A stretch of DNA of 64,000 bases from Dipetalonema caudispina (lineage: Eukaryota > Nematoda > Chromadorea > Rhabditida > Onchocercidae): NCBI GenBank assembly GCA_013365325.1, contig JABVXV010000100.1, forward strand, positions 62,001 to 126,000, in the 5' to 3' direction. Positions 23,565-34,806 of this stretch are shown one piece after another (positions within the stretch are counted from its first letter, which is position 1; each line of letters begins with the position of its first letter). The notes beneath the pieces are model-generated. The model had not been told where the DNA came from. It searched no databases and saw nothing but the letters and a program-made list of their open reading frames with translations. The position numbers and the translations under genes are program-made.

Positions 23565-25319
23565 ACTTTTCTCAAATTATCTTTTTTGTTGGCATTTTTT
23601 TTTCTACGCTACATGTCATGAAAGCATGACCTTTTTTCCTGATATATTACCATTGTTTTAATTGTACAGTAAAATATATTATGTTTATTCCATGTAGTCA
23701 GAACATTAATAACAGTCTTGTAGAAAATCCTAGGTCTACTATTCAGCTCAAAAATTTCGGATTTGGTCCCTAGAACGAAATATAATCTGCATGGATGCTT
23801 CGGTTGTTTCAGTTCTTTGTCATTTGAAAATAGACAAATAGGGACATAATTTTTAGGAAAGAACCTGTTTGTTTGACTCTGCTGGAAATTTATGAAGAGG
23901 CATTTCTTCGTTCCGACTTCATCTGCGGTTCAGTTCTCAAAACACATAATCTTTCCAGTTGACGCTAGCCGTTACTCCTTCTCGTCCCGAAGTAATGATT
24001 GTGATGTTTCATACAGCAGTCATTAATAGCAATAAAAAAACTCATAGTTTATTCTCTCTCTCTCTCTTCTTCTGTTCACCGTTCGTTATTAATTCTGAAT
24101 TAAACAATTCATTGGTGAACAATAAACATATTTGTGAAGCTCTTTCATCTTAAAATCCTCTCTGTCAGAATTTTCTCTTGCCTATGCTTTATATATATAG
24201 TCAATTTGCTGATGTTCATCAAAAATTTTCTAAATTTTCTTTGATTGAAGAACGAAAATGAAAGATTTGATAAATGTTTCTTCATTCCTCTTTCGTATCA
24301 AATAAGGAGAATTAATACTGATAATTGCTATGACACTAACATTTGAGGGATATCTTATAAGTCACCTATCGTGAACTAGGTGAGCATGTTCTTCCAGTCG
24401 TTCACCGTTCTATCAAATGATATACTTCTTGTCAATTATTGACAGCAGAAAGAGGAAGGTGTCAAGTTTTTTCTTATTGTACTGTTTTTTTTTTTTTTTT
24501 TTTCTTTTTTTTGCGTTCAATTCATTGAGAGATTTATCAAAACTATTATTCAATACTGGGCAATTTCAAACCGAAGATCACCTTGTGATTTACCCGAGGT
24601 GACTTACGATGACAGTCAACAAATTGCCATACCATTCCTTCACAGGCCTAGAGAGAATTTATTCTGTAAGCACTTGACAATGAAGGTTGTATGATAAAAC
24701 TTTGCCATGGTGCATGGAAACTTTCGGTAGTCTAAAGAAATACTATAAGTAAGTGCTATAGAGCAACTCCTTTTTACGGTCAGCGTTATCCATAAACTGG
24801 TTTTAATTTTATTATTCAAACTTGACATGTTTTATCTGTAACAAAAAATATAGAGGAATGGGAAATGAATAAAATCAGTTATTAATAAGAGAATAAAAAC
24901 TAACAATGAAATCTTATTTTTACTTTTCGATATAGTCTTTCATATTTAATTATTCTATGTAAAAGTAGTATTTACATCATTCCCGCAGAAACAAATGCTG
25001 CAAAAAAAAAAGGAAAAAAAAAGAAAAGACAACATCCACAATACAATTAGGAATATTTATGAAAAAATGGAACGGAACAAACGAGCTATGCAGGATAATA
25101 CGGAATTGCATGGCAAACATCGTTTATTGAGGGATCTTATTAACTGAAATTCAGTGCACTTTTTGCTTGAAAATGATCTGTTAATGTACATAAACATTTT
25201 TACAAAGAGTATGAAGATTTTCTTTCCTTGTGCACTATTAAATTATAAATACCGGTGAGTGGATCTCAGTGGATATTACGTAAGTTGAGTTTAAGTTAAC
25301 GAAAAGATTCATATATATT
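23565..25319. other. Intergenic between convergent 3' ends
   Basis: About 1.75 kb between the SGF11-like stop and the APMAP-like stop. It holds a CT tract near 24055, a T-rich run near 24485-24505 and several short inverted motifs built on TCACCTA/TAGGTGA (about 24361-24382). No gene is supported. Confidence 0.55.
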
Positions 25320-28300
25320 TTAGTAAACAATAAGATCTTTACGAAGACGAGCAATAAATGGAGCACGATAACTGCCTAAATAAAGGTATTCATTAGCTTC
25401 TGTCACTTGTGACACCTCTTTAATTATTTGGCCTGTTGGATCATGCGCACTAGCTATTATTTGCCCTTTTTCACTGAGTTGCAAAATCAATGCATGCTTT
25501 ATAGTGAACATTGATAGTAGCCATTCCCATTGTCGTTCCGGCACCAGCTAAATAAAACTTTGGTTATTGGCCATCCTTAACATGCTCGATGATGATGTAG
25601 ACAATATAGGAACTTTGAGAAGAGTAGATTTAATTAACTTAACCTCATTTGTTTCGATATGAAGTTTGGAGGAATTTAATCATTATTTATCAAATCTACA
25701 ACTACTACCTGAAGAATACATTTTCGTATGTACGGTTTATCAGCGAGGTAATCCAGCAATGAAAACTGATCACTGTGGCGTACCGCTGCCAAACCTATCC
25801 AAAATGTTCCGTTGCTACCTGGACGTATATTATCTGGAAGACCTGGTAGATTATCAACGAAAATTTCCGTTTCACCCATTCGTGGGCCTGCAATCCAATG
25901 TCTGCAAATATTTACATGTCACTTGGATGAAGGCAGTGCTCTCATACTCTATACAGATTCTACGTTTTTGAATACTATCAGCTACTTTGAATGTTCTTCA
26001 GTATTTAAAAAAGAAAAATTTTAACGAATAAAGGCGCTAAAATTTTACTCTTTGAGCTGTTAGTAACTTAACTATATTGCTCTTCACCAAAACGCAATAA
26101 TTAAAAAAAAATCTTCATCTTTTAATTCGAGCAGCGCCTGTTTCCGAAACCAGAAATGATTGTTTGTCAGGGAACAGCTGAATACCGTTTGGAAAATATA
26201 ATTTATCCATAATGACATCAATTTTTCCAGTTGAACGTGTTAGGCGCAAAACCCTAAAAAAGGTATTATTCATCGTTTTTTAAATTTTTGATTTTTTCCT
26301 TGAAAAAGAAGCGGTACATTGTACATTTGGAAGCAAATAACAGCTTATAATTATACAAATTTGTTTAATTGATATATGTTACCATTCCATCTCTATAAAT
26401 GAATGTCAAAGTTTTCATCGATATTTTAGAATACACATTTATTGCATTGCTAAATAGGCTTATCATCATCTTGAAATTTTCATCATTGATTATTTACCAA
26501 ATGTTACCTTCCATTAGGAATACCCTCTAGAAGGATATTCATCACATAGCGTCGATCCCATTTGCTAGAGGAGTCGGTAAATATCAGCACATCGTGATTT
26601 ACGACATCAATATCGTTTAAGAATTTCATTGGTTTGCCATCTATCTCCGTTTGACTTCTTAATATTGCCATATGTTCCCCTTAAACTATAATTACATGCG
26701 ATATTCTTTTATTTTATAGTAATTTACAAGACTAGCTATTTCCATAAGAAGAAGATGAAGCACTTACTTTCTTACTTCGTTAATCATCAAATTAATGACT
26801 TACAACTTACAAGAACTCGCATTAGATATTATATTAATTATTGCTTAAGCTTTTGAGCTGAATTTTTTTCTTTCAATCTAACTTGAGACATAAAGGTATA
26901 ATTCTGATCATCTTTCAAATATGTAGGATTTTTCACCAATAGGGAAAATGTTTTGTTTTCAAACTTTACTTAAATTTATCAAAATTTTATAATGATGTTC
27001 AGATCATTCAAAAGGATAATTCAGACAGGATAATTTGATGGTCAAGATTTTAAGATTTTTTCAGAAGGCGCTTATGTATACGTATATGATCTTATACGGT
27101 GTACAGTCACAGCAATAATCGAATTCAGAGAAAAATCGCAAAAATTTACATTAATCATAAAGTTATATTGAAATTATTACCTTTTTCAAAATTGATGGAG
27201 AAAATACCGAGATGAGTATCAATGGCTAATATAGTTTCAGCATCTAGTCGACGAAGACCTAACGGTCGACCACACTTCGGTTCCATATCAAATCCACCAT
27301 CTTAACAAATGGGATAATTGTTGGAAAATTTCACCCAAGAAAGATAAAAACTTACAAATTAGGTATAGGTGAAGAACCAAATTTTAACAAATAAAAAATT
27401 TGTTTGATTTATTGGCGTTTATGAAAGTTCCATTTTTTAATGGTATACAGTTATTATATTAACTATCTCACTATCGCCCTAGGTATTAAGAAACAAAACT
27501 TACCTACAAATGAAAGGATAACCTCAAACAATATTTATACGCTGGTAATTTACTTATCGTCTAGACTTTTTTTTTAGGAAGAAGTAAAAATAACCGCACA
27601 GATCGGGATTGACCGATCCAAATGTAAAAGTTTTCCGAATATTTCCATATTCCATAGAAATTACCGTTCCATTTTGCGTCCCTGTCTTAATATTATCTAG
27701 AAATAAAATTAACTAGGAAAACAGAAAAAGGATGAACTTAATGATAATAATATTGATGATGATAAAAATAATAGTATTACGATGAATGTTTGAAACATTT
27801 TGAATGAAAATATAAAATTATTTCCAGATATCGATTCGGTGGCACAAAAACGGGAATTTTATATACCCTTCAAAACTGAAGAATGACAGACCGGGAGAAA
27901 ACACCGATTCACTGACATAAAAAAGGGAATTTCTTGCAACTATAAAAATTGAAGAATGAAAGAGCAAAAGAAAGATTAGCCTTAATGGAATGATTTGAAA
28001 TATTCTACTAAAATTTGGGGCGATTTCTGGTATACACCAAAAAACAGATTTTTGACATAATATCATCAATTACTGACCTTTCTCTACAATAATTGATTCC
28101 GGACCGAAAATTTTATGTCCCAGAAGATAGTCTGCTTTTGTTAATATAGTATTCACTGCTAAAATGCCTTCTAACTTTGGTGGCTTCAACAATCTAAAAT
28201 AATTTTGCAAATATTAACAATTGTTAGAATGTGATACGGAAGAATTATTTGCTTAATAATTCTTTCCTGAACCAAAATGCAAGAAAGTTTATATTAGAAA

Positions 28301-29033
28301 GGCGTAAAGTTGCTGGTATATAATTTATCGTTAAAACTAATTCAAGCGTTAGCTAGTACAATAATTAAAACTAATGAATTACCAGTTTTATTATCATAAA
28401 TTAATAGCTTATAAAGTTTTTGTAACTATTCAACAATTCCAATATACTTTCCGCCATCGATAAAAGATCAAATTTTTCGGATTATTACACAATCTTCCCT
28501 ACCTCATTATCCTCATTGGCTTTTTTCTGGAAAATTTCAAAAAAAAAAAATAATAATAATAAATAAAAGAAAAGAAAACCCTACTGGTAGGGTTCACAAT
28601 GAAATACTGATGAAGGTGACACAATGAATGCGATAATGGCAATAACGGCAACCAAAAAAGCCAAAATAAAATGTTTACTGAAAAAAAGAATGATAAAAAA
28701 AGAATTACTAATTTAATTATGTCAATTACAAGGATGGCCAAACAAATAGCAAACTTAGAGATAATCTTATTATCATTGATTGAATTATTCAGATATATTC
28801 ATTCCCAAATATTATCATATCTATTCGGTCAAACGATTTGACCCTGTTAATTTATGTTACTTCATTTTTCACTTCCTCTTGTTAGAGAAGAAAAGATGTA
28901 ATAATGGGTTCTTTCTTTTAAAAAGGGTGAAAAGATAACTGCAAATTGAACAAATTTTTCTTTATCATTTTATCAATACCGCAATAAATTTTTTAGAAAA
29001 ATACAAGTTTACATGGGAAACAAACCTGTTCAT
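25320..29033 (-). CDS. APMAP / strictosidine-synthase-like membrane beta-propeller protein
   Basis: A homologue of adipocyte plasma membrane-associated protein, a type II membrane protein with a six-bladed SMP-30/strictosidine-synthase-like propeller facing the lumen or outside; the family has esterase/arylesterase relatives. Nine exons: 29033-29026, 28677-28585, 28193-28078, 27696-27595, 27300-27181, 26679-26508, 26253-26119, 25901-25709, 25547-25320 (1167 nt, 388 residues; human is 416). A hydrophobic segment at about 6-23 is the membrane anchor. Diagnostic blocks in order: GPESI, CGRPLGLR, FLNDIDV, FTDSSSKWDRR, FPNGIQL, LPGLPDNIRPGSNG, YLYLGSYRAPFIARL. The first exon (only eight coding bases) is the weakest part. 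Oddity: the intron after 26119 begins AT, not GT, and reading through gives TGA after one codon. Either a splice mutation, an unusual intron or a base error is present. Confidence 0.88.
26117..26118 (-). other. Non-canonical AT at a splice donor
   Basis: On the minus strand the conserved ARIKR block ends AAAAG and is followed by ATGAAG, where GTGAAG would be a normal donor. The phase-2 junction to the next exon (starting 25901) fits perfectly if this position is used. Shifting the junction by one base either way still gives no GT or GC start. Confidence 0.75.
27832..27976. repeat. 72-bp imperfect tandem duplication in APMAP-like intron 3
   Basis: CGATTCGGTGGCACAAAAACG at 27832 and CGATTCACTGACATAAAAAAG at 27904 begin two copies that stay alignable through GGGAATTT and GAAGAATGA. 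It is intronic with no coding role. Confidence 0.65.
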
Positions 29034-31095
29034 TTTAAATGAATTTCGAAAAAGATATCAAAAAGTGGAAAACCGAAAGGTGCGAATTTACAATCACACT
29101 TCTCGTTTTGTTAATCTGTAATTAGGAAAACAGCAAATTCTCTCATTAATTCAGTGATCTAACCGAATAACTTGCATGACCTTATGATGGATAGCTGTTA
29201 TCATTTCAAATTGAAACGATATCAAACAAGAAAATGTCCCACAGATATGTAAAAACATAAAGTAGAAATAGGAACGATAAGAAATAAGCAAGTAATGAAA
29301 GAAATTTTTTTTTTGGGTGAAAGAAAGAAATGTGCATTTCTGCAACTTTGAATATCATTCCAAATAGCAAGATGGAATGACAAGAAGAGACAAATGAATG
29401 AAAGTTGAATTGGAAGAATGAAAGAGAATTTATTCTTGTTTTTTATTTAAAATATTTTCTGAAGTTTATTCTTTCATTATTGAAAATTAGTACTGAATTC
29501 GCTAAAATTTGAACATACTACTACTAGATGGTTAATCTAAAAATATTGTAAAAATGTAGTAAATGAAGGAAAAAAACAGTTGTGAATATTCTATTAAGAA
29601 TTTTATTAAGAATGTCGTTGTGTTCAGTTAGAAGAATTTCAAACGAATAAATTATGGAACTGAATAATAATAATAATAATAATAATGTGGAAAAAATTTT
29701 TGTCATTGTGGAAAAAAATTCGAACAGTACCAATGAATCGATCACGTATCGGCATGATGGGCAAATGAAACGGAGAGAAATAGAAAAAGAGGAATAGAAA
29801 GAAGAGGTGGAGAAAAGGAAGGAAAGGTTTGACAAATCTAATTAGAGGTATGCTGTAAAATGAAGTGTTACAAGTATCATTGCATAATACAATATGACTA
29901 ATTTATCCCATTTTATCCAGATTTCATTACTAATATGAATGATCTAACATTAATTCAAATTCATCCAACAGAATTGAAAATCCCAGTATATGTTACGCAA
30001 TTTCAACATATGAAAAAGACTATACTTTTCTGTAAGATGAGAATTAAATATGTCATGATAATTGGTGAATTAGAGGGAAATGAGTGAGTTTTCTAAACAA
30101 TGCTTAAAAGTTGTTGGAAAAAAAAGTCCCACTTCTAGCTGGAATCTTGAATTTTTAAGTAATTGTAGAAAACAACAGGGGGTTATATATTGGCGATCGA
30201 TGATAGAACAGGCTAATTTTAATCTGCTAATAATGATAAACAGTTCTCAAACCCTCAAAAAAAATGCAGTAAGAGGTAGAATATTTGGGCAAGCATGATA
30301 CATAGTTATATGGTAGTTTTATAATGAAGATCATGATCCAATCCTGATGTATAGTTATAACGAGGATGATTTTTTTGAGACGGAAGATTATGACTACATC
30401 CTGATATATCAAGATATGGTGGCATTTTTTCTGATGTATGGCTGATATGTAGTTTTAAAATGACAATAATAATCATCATTTTTTAAAAAGATAAATGTTG
30501 CCGATACTTGGCTATTATTTCTTATCATTTGTATGAAAAAAGAAATTTACTATTCAGAAGTTTTTAAAGATATTTCCAAACTGAAACCTAAATTGATTCT
30601 TTTTTTTTTCTCTAGAAAAATATATTCTAACCAAATATATCACATTAAAGAGAAAAAATAATTAGCATATTATTGATGCAGATCATAATATTATCATAAA
30701 AAATAATGTACGATGTTGATCAATTTTGGAATTTAATTAAGCATTTAAAATTTAAAATTAAAAAAAAAATTCGAAAAAACCGACATACAGTTTGCTTGGT
30801 CTATCGAAAGATTTCAGAAGTGAAATACAGCAGTGACATTAGTAGAAAGCACAAATTTCCTTATCATATTTTTCAACTTTTTCTACATCATATTTGCTGA
30901 TAAACTTTGCTACTACCGCAAACCGAAAGAGGTTAATGACACTAATTACCATAGACAGCATCCGAAATTATTTTTAATTTTTACTAATTGAAGTGATTTC
31001 GAGTACAATCAATAGTAATCACAAAATCTGATCAGTCAACAGTTAATTGGTATAGTTGCCATTAACAAGAACTTAAAATATTCCTTTCGAAAGCG
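29034..31095. other. Divergent intergenic region between APMAP-like and THAP genes
   Basis: About 2.1 kb, expected to contain both promoters. A short AAT trinucleotide repeat lies near 29665-29685. Small ORFs (for example 29524-29835 minus and 30080-30298 plus) show no family similarity and are not supported. Confidence 0.5.
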
Positions 31096-33114
31096 ATGGA
31101 AAAATGTGTTTTCTGTGGTTGGTATCGTCGTACCAGTGGTCCAGCATTGAGATTTTACGGTATTCCACGTGAACCAGGCTTGAAACGTGTAAAATGGTTA
31201 TGTGCTATTGGTGATCGAGAATTATCGCCCAAAGATAAGGTTTGCTCATTTCCTCATATCATTTATGTTGCAGCAATCGTTATTACTGAACAATGAAACC
31301 TATAAGGAAGACTATTTCAGGGCGTTTTTTCCTGCACTCATCAGCAAGTTCCCATTGGTTACTATTATGTTCTTAGTTTTCGACTAAAACATCACATTCT
31401 TCTGGCCGATTAATACTTGATCATATGTTATACATTCTAGCTAGTCAAGAGTAAACCCGAATTCGAAGTATGGACTTAAGTCTAAGATCTCATCTCTAAC
31501 TTTTAATCTGGATTGTAATCTAACTTGATTTTATGTCTAAATATAAGCATTGTTATCATCAAAAAAAAATTGAATGAAGCCTTTAAAAATGTAAATTAGC
31601 TGGAACTATGCCTTCAATATTCTGAGATATGCTTCTCGAAACGTTGAAATATGGAATGAAGCTTAAGATCATTTCAGTCGTACATTCTTCTACAGACGAA
31701 GTAGTTGACATATCCACTTTTATTTACTTAATGATATCAGCTATTATAATTTATTATCAATTATTCTGATTTATAGGTATGCAGTGTACATTTTCGACAA
31801 GGTCGACCATCCAACGACCCATCACACGAAGATTTCGCTCCTCATTTATTTTTACAGCGTTCGATATCACAGCCTGTTGCCAAAACATTAACATATCTTG
31901 AAAGTCTTGCTAATGATGATGATTTCGATGAAATGGTACATGTTTTGTACTTATTCTTGCTTTATTTTCTCTTCTCTTGCTTTTAATTAGATGCTGTCTC
32001 ATGGAGTTACACTTTCGGGTTACTTTTAAAAGCATATTATCGACTCCATTTATAGGATGGCAGGCACCACTTACGGTATTTACACTTTCTTTTGTAAATA
32101 GTGATTGTATTGCTTAGTAATAATATCTTCTCTCCTAGCAAGGTGCTCTACGATGGTTGCTGTAAATTGTTGAGATATAGGACGATCTATCAACCAAGGT
32201 AGGAATGGATATAAGTAAACTTGAAGAACATGTTTGTTAGAGCTCTAATCGATGAGGAATTGAACTGAAGTTTATGATTCTAGCCTTCCGTATCGCGACC
32301 GGAACGCTCTGAACGTCTGCATGCGTGTAAGCCATCAATTTTACGAAAGCGACGAAAGGTTGCATCCTCTTCAGGTGAAGCCAAGGTTACTTTTTCTATC
32401 TTTTCATTTTCACATTTTAATCATACTAACTCTATACAGTTCTATTATTTATATATTGTTAAATTTATATCTGAACACGACGTGCTTGATAGAGAAATAC
32501 AAAAACGTCATGAATTCATCAATTTCTTTATAGAAAACTGACCAGGATACCACCGAAAATTTGCAAGATTGTTCGTCGGAAAAAACACTGTTACCGGAGA
32601 CTCAAGAAATAGAGAAAAGACTATCAAAAGATGATATGCCAAATGTTGTGATGTTCACGAATCCTGTGACTGGTATGAAAAAACGCATGAAACTGCAGCA
32701 CTTACCTCGACCGTTTGTAGAAGCAGTGGGTATTAAGCCAGGCCAAACTGTGATTATTAAACGTCGGATACGAGTGGCTAAATCAGCACGAAATCAGGTA
32801 AAACTGACAATGACTTGCTTCACAAGCTTGAGTGGTATCTCATGTTTCCTTTACGTTACAGCGTATTAATTTTAAGAAGAAAATTAATATTGTAGGTTCT
32901 CCAGGATAAACAAGTCCCGAGTGAATGTTTTAAGCAAAATGTAAGTTCTATGGAGATTGAGTAGAAATCGTTCAAAAATATCCCTTGTAATTAACATTGA
33001 GAAAAGAAAAGTTCCGGATCTACATATATTTTCTAGGCAGAAGGATCGGACACTATGGAAAATGTGCTGGAAAAAGAGGAAAACCTTTTGGAGAATACAG
33101 CAAGCATATGTTGA
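31096..33114 (+). CDS. THAP-type zinc finger protein with conserved basic C-terminal region
   Basis: A probable sequence-specific DNA-binding nuclear protein. Six exons: 31096-31239, 31777-31935, 32284-32385, 32534-32797, 32896-32940, 33037-33114 (792 nt, 263 residues), all junctions in phase 0. The N-terminal THAP domain shows the C2CH pattern C4-x2-C7 ... C50-x2-H53 with W34, F54 and a closing FAPHLFL, placed as in THAP1. After it come a KRKRRKV-like nuclear signal region (about 113-117) and a compact block at about 160-215 with FTNPVTGMKKRMKL, LPRPFVEAVGIKPGQ and IIKRRIRVAK. I do not recognise that block as a named domain. The tail is acidic. The starting ATG is the first codon of the THAP fold. 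No transposase domain follows, so this is a host-type THAP protein. Two splice-flanked segments in intron 2 (32056-32075 and 32139-32198) would break the frame and are left out. Confidence 0.82.
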
Positions 33115-33838
33115 AATTTATTGCTGAAAAGCAGTAAATTTAAGGTGCCTTTTTGTGATACTGTATTCCACTGTACAATGAATCATGCAACGATTTCTTA
33201 TCTCCTAAAAGGACATTTTTGGAAACTAAACAACGCTTTCTGCATCACAATATCGACACCATATCGTTAAGCGGAATGCAGTGGTTAGCGCTTGGTAAAC
33301 ATGGAGCCGTAATCTTCGTTGAAGTCGAGAAAAGCATCTATTTGTTGGTCGGTATTACCTAGAAGATTCAAACCACTGTTTGTCTATTTGGTTGCGTGGA
33401 TTAAATGGAATGGTTTGTTAGCTTTTATCAAAAGACTTATATTATCCTTTTCGGTACACATTTACCTTCACATCTTAAAAGTGATTTTTAAGTTCTGTTG
33501 GATTTTAAATCATGATCTTCAAATTTTATAACAATCTGTAATTTAATACACAAATGTCTTATAAAGCAAATGAAGAAAATAGAAATATGACAAAATGCGA
33601 CGAAAGAAGAGGCGAAACACGAAACAGAAAGAAAAGAGAAGAAAAAAGGATATTACTAATATCCGTATAAACCATTTGCCTTATAAAATCAAGAGATGTT
33701 TCGGGCTAGTAATGAGGAACTACACTATTTGAGTGTTATATCTAACACAATAAAACCTAAAAATCAGAGATGTTATTTCCTTTATCCTATTCTCACTCTT
33801 TGTTGTCGATATAAATAAGCAGTAGTTGCATACATTAG
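33115..33838. other. Intergenic between convergent THAP and ERG28-like 3' ends
   Basis: About 0.7 kb with no coding support. The ORF at 33319-33531 has no similarity. A stretch at about 33270-33330 faintly recalls a tRNA A box but lacks a B box and a cloverleaf. Confidence 0.5.
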
Positions 33839-34778
33839 TTATTTCTGCTTTTTGAGATCCATGTAATCGTGCTCCATCATATGTACAGCGGTCAGTTTCT
33901 TTCGTTTTTTTTCTTGCTTTCCGGTGACTGCGAATAAATACTTCCAGCTAGACATGATAATTAATACCGTACAACCTTAAAAACAGAGTTATATGAATAA
34001 CTGATGGAAAAATGAGCGGGAAATCTAATAGGTACGCAATTCCAAACTAATTCATTACAATACATCCTTTAAAACTATTTGGAAAAGGTTATTTCTTGTG
34101 GTGCTGATGGTTACCTCTGCGAACAATAACACTTAGTAATTTTCATTTCAATCGAAGTAATGCAAATTTCCACACTAATGTTGTAACATATTGCGCATAT
34201 CGATCTGTATTCCATTGCATCCAAATCCGAACTTATTTTTCTTTAATTCAATGAAAACCTTACAGGATGCGGATTTCAGTAGACTAACCGGATAAAGCAA
34301 TCTGTATATATAAAGCAGCTGATTTTTGCAACAGTTCAGTGTAGAAAATTTCGAAGCAAAGGAAAGCAGCCGATGTTATCGAACAGATTATATGAAATAC
34401 ATGAAGTGGAATACAATCGAAATAATAAATTACGAAGAGACGTAAGATTAATATTATCCAGTAATGGACAAAAAATGATGCTGCGATAGATGCTATATCT
34501 AAAAATGAAATGTGCTCAGTTTATTTAAATATAAATAGCAAGTAGAGTAAATGAAAAAATAAGACATAGATCAATTTAGGTTGTAATATGCGTGCAATTA
34601 TCACCGCATACGCATGTCAAGTGTTGAATTTGTTCGATAACTAACCTGTTACAGCAGCAGTTTTACGGCGTAGCAAAACTTCTAAAAAGGTTTTCGGCTG
34701 CATGCATTGCCGAATATTACCAATAAGTTGTAGCACAGTGAATGCTAACCAAGCTCGAACAATATTTTGAATTTCCAT
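33839..34778 (-). CDS. erg-28: ERG28-like ER membrane protein
   Basis: A small four-span ER membrane protein of the Erg28 family. In fungi and mammals it scaffolds C-4 sterol demethylation enzymes; the C. elegans relative is known for promoting trafficking of the BK channel SLO-1. Three exons: 34778-34646, 34498-34289, 33975-33839 (480 nt, 159 residues; human is 140). The N-terminus IVRAWLAFTVLQLIGN matches the family's first segment (RSWL...GN), then TFLE. Hydrophobic spans lie at about 10-20, 46-70, 75-98 and 106-126. The lysine-rich tail ends KKQK, a KKxx ER-retrieval signal also found at the end of human ERG28 (KKRN). Both introns are phase 1 and the exons join without a stop. Sequence is divergent in the middle, where only spacing and a few aromatic/acidic positions agree. 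Two tiny upstream ORFs precede the ATG. Confidence 0.78.
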
Positions 34779-34806
34779 TGTTACGCCATTATTTTCTCGA
34801 GGACAT
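34779..34806 (-). promoter_or_regulatory. Two overlapping short upstream ORFs before erg-28
   Basis: On the minus strand ATGTCCTCGAGAAAATAA (5 codons plus stop) overlaps ATGGCGTAA (2 codons plus stop), and the second stop lies two bases before the main ATG. Both uATGs have A at -3 and the second also has G at +4. They matter only if transcription or trans-splicing starts upstream of them, which cannot be seen. Confidence 0.4.

Noticed and set aside
25666..26024. Plus-strand ORFs of 101 and 70 codons
   Set aside because: They are antisense shadows of the APMAP-like exon 25901-25709.
31096..33114. THAP domain as a sign of a P-element transposase
   Set aside because: No RNase-H-like catalytic core, no terminal inverted repeats, and a well-spliced host-type gene.
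33260..33330. tRNA-like A-box sequence (AGTGGTTAGCG)
   Set aside because: There is no B box and no cloverleaf or acceptor-stem pairing.
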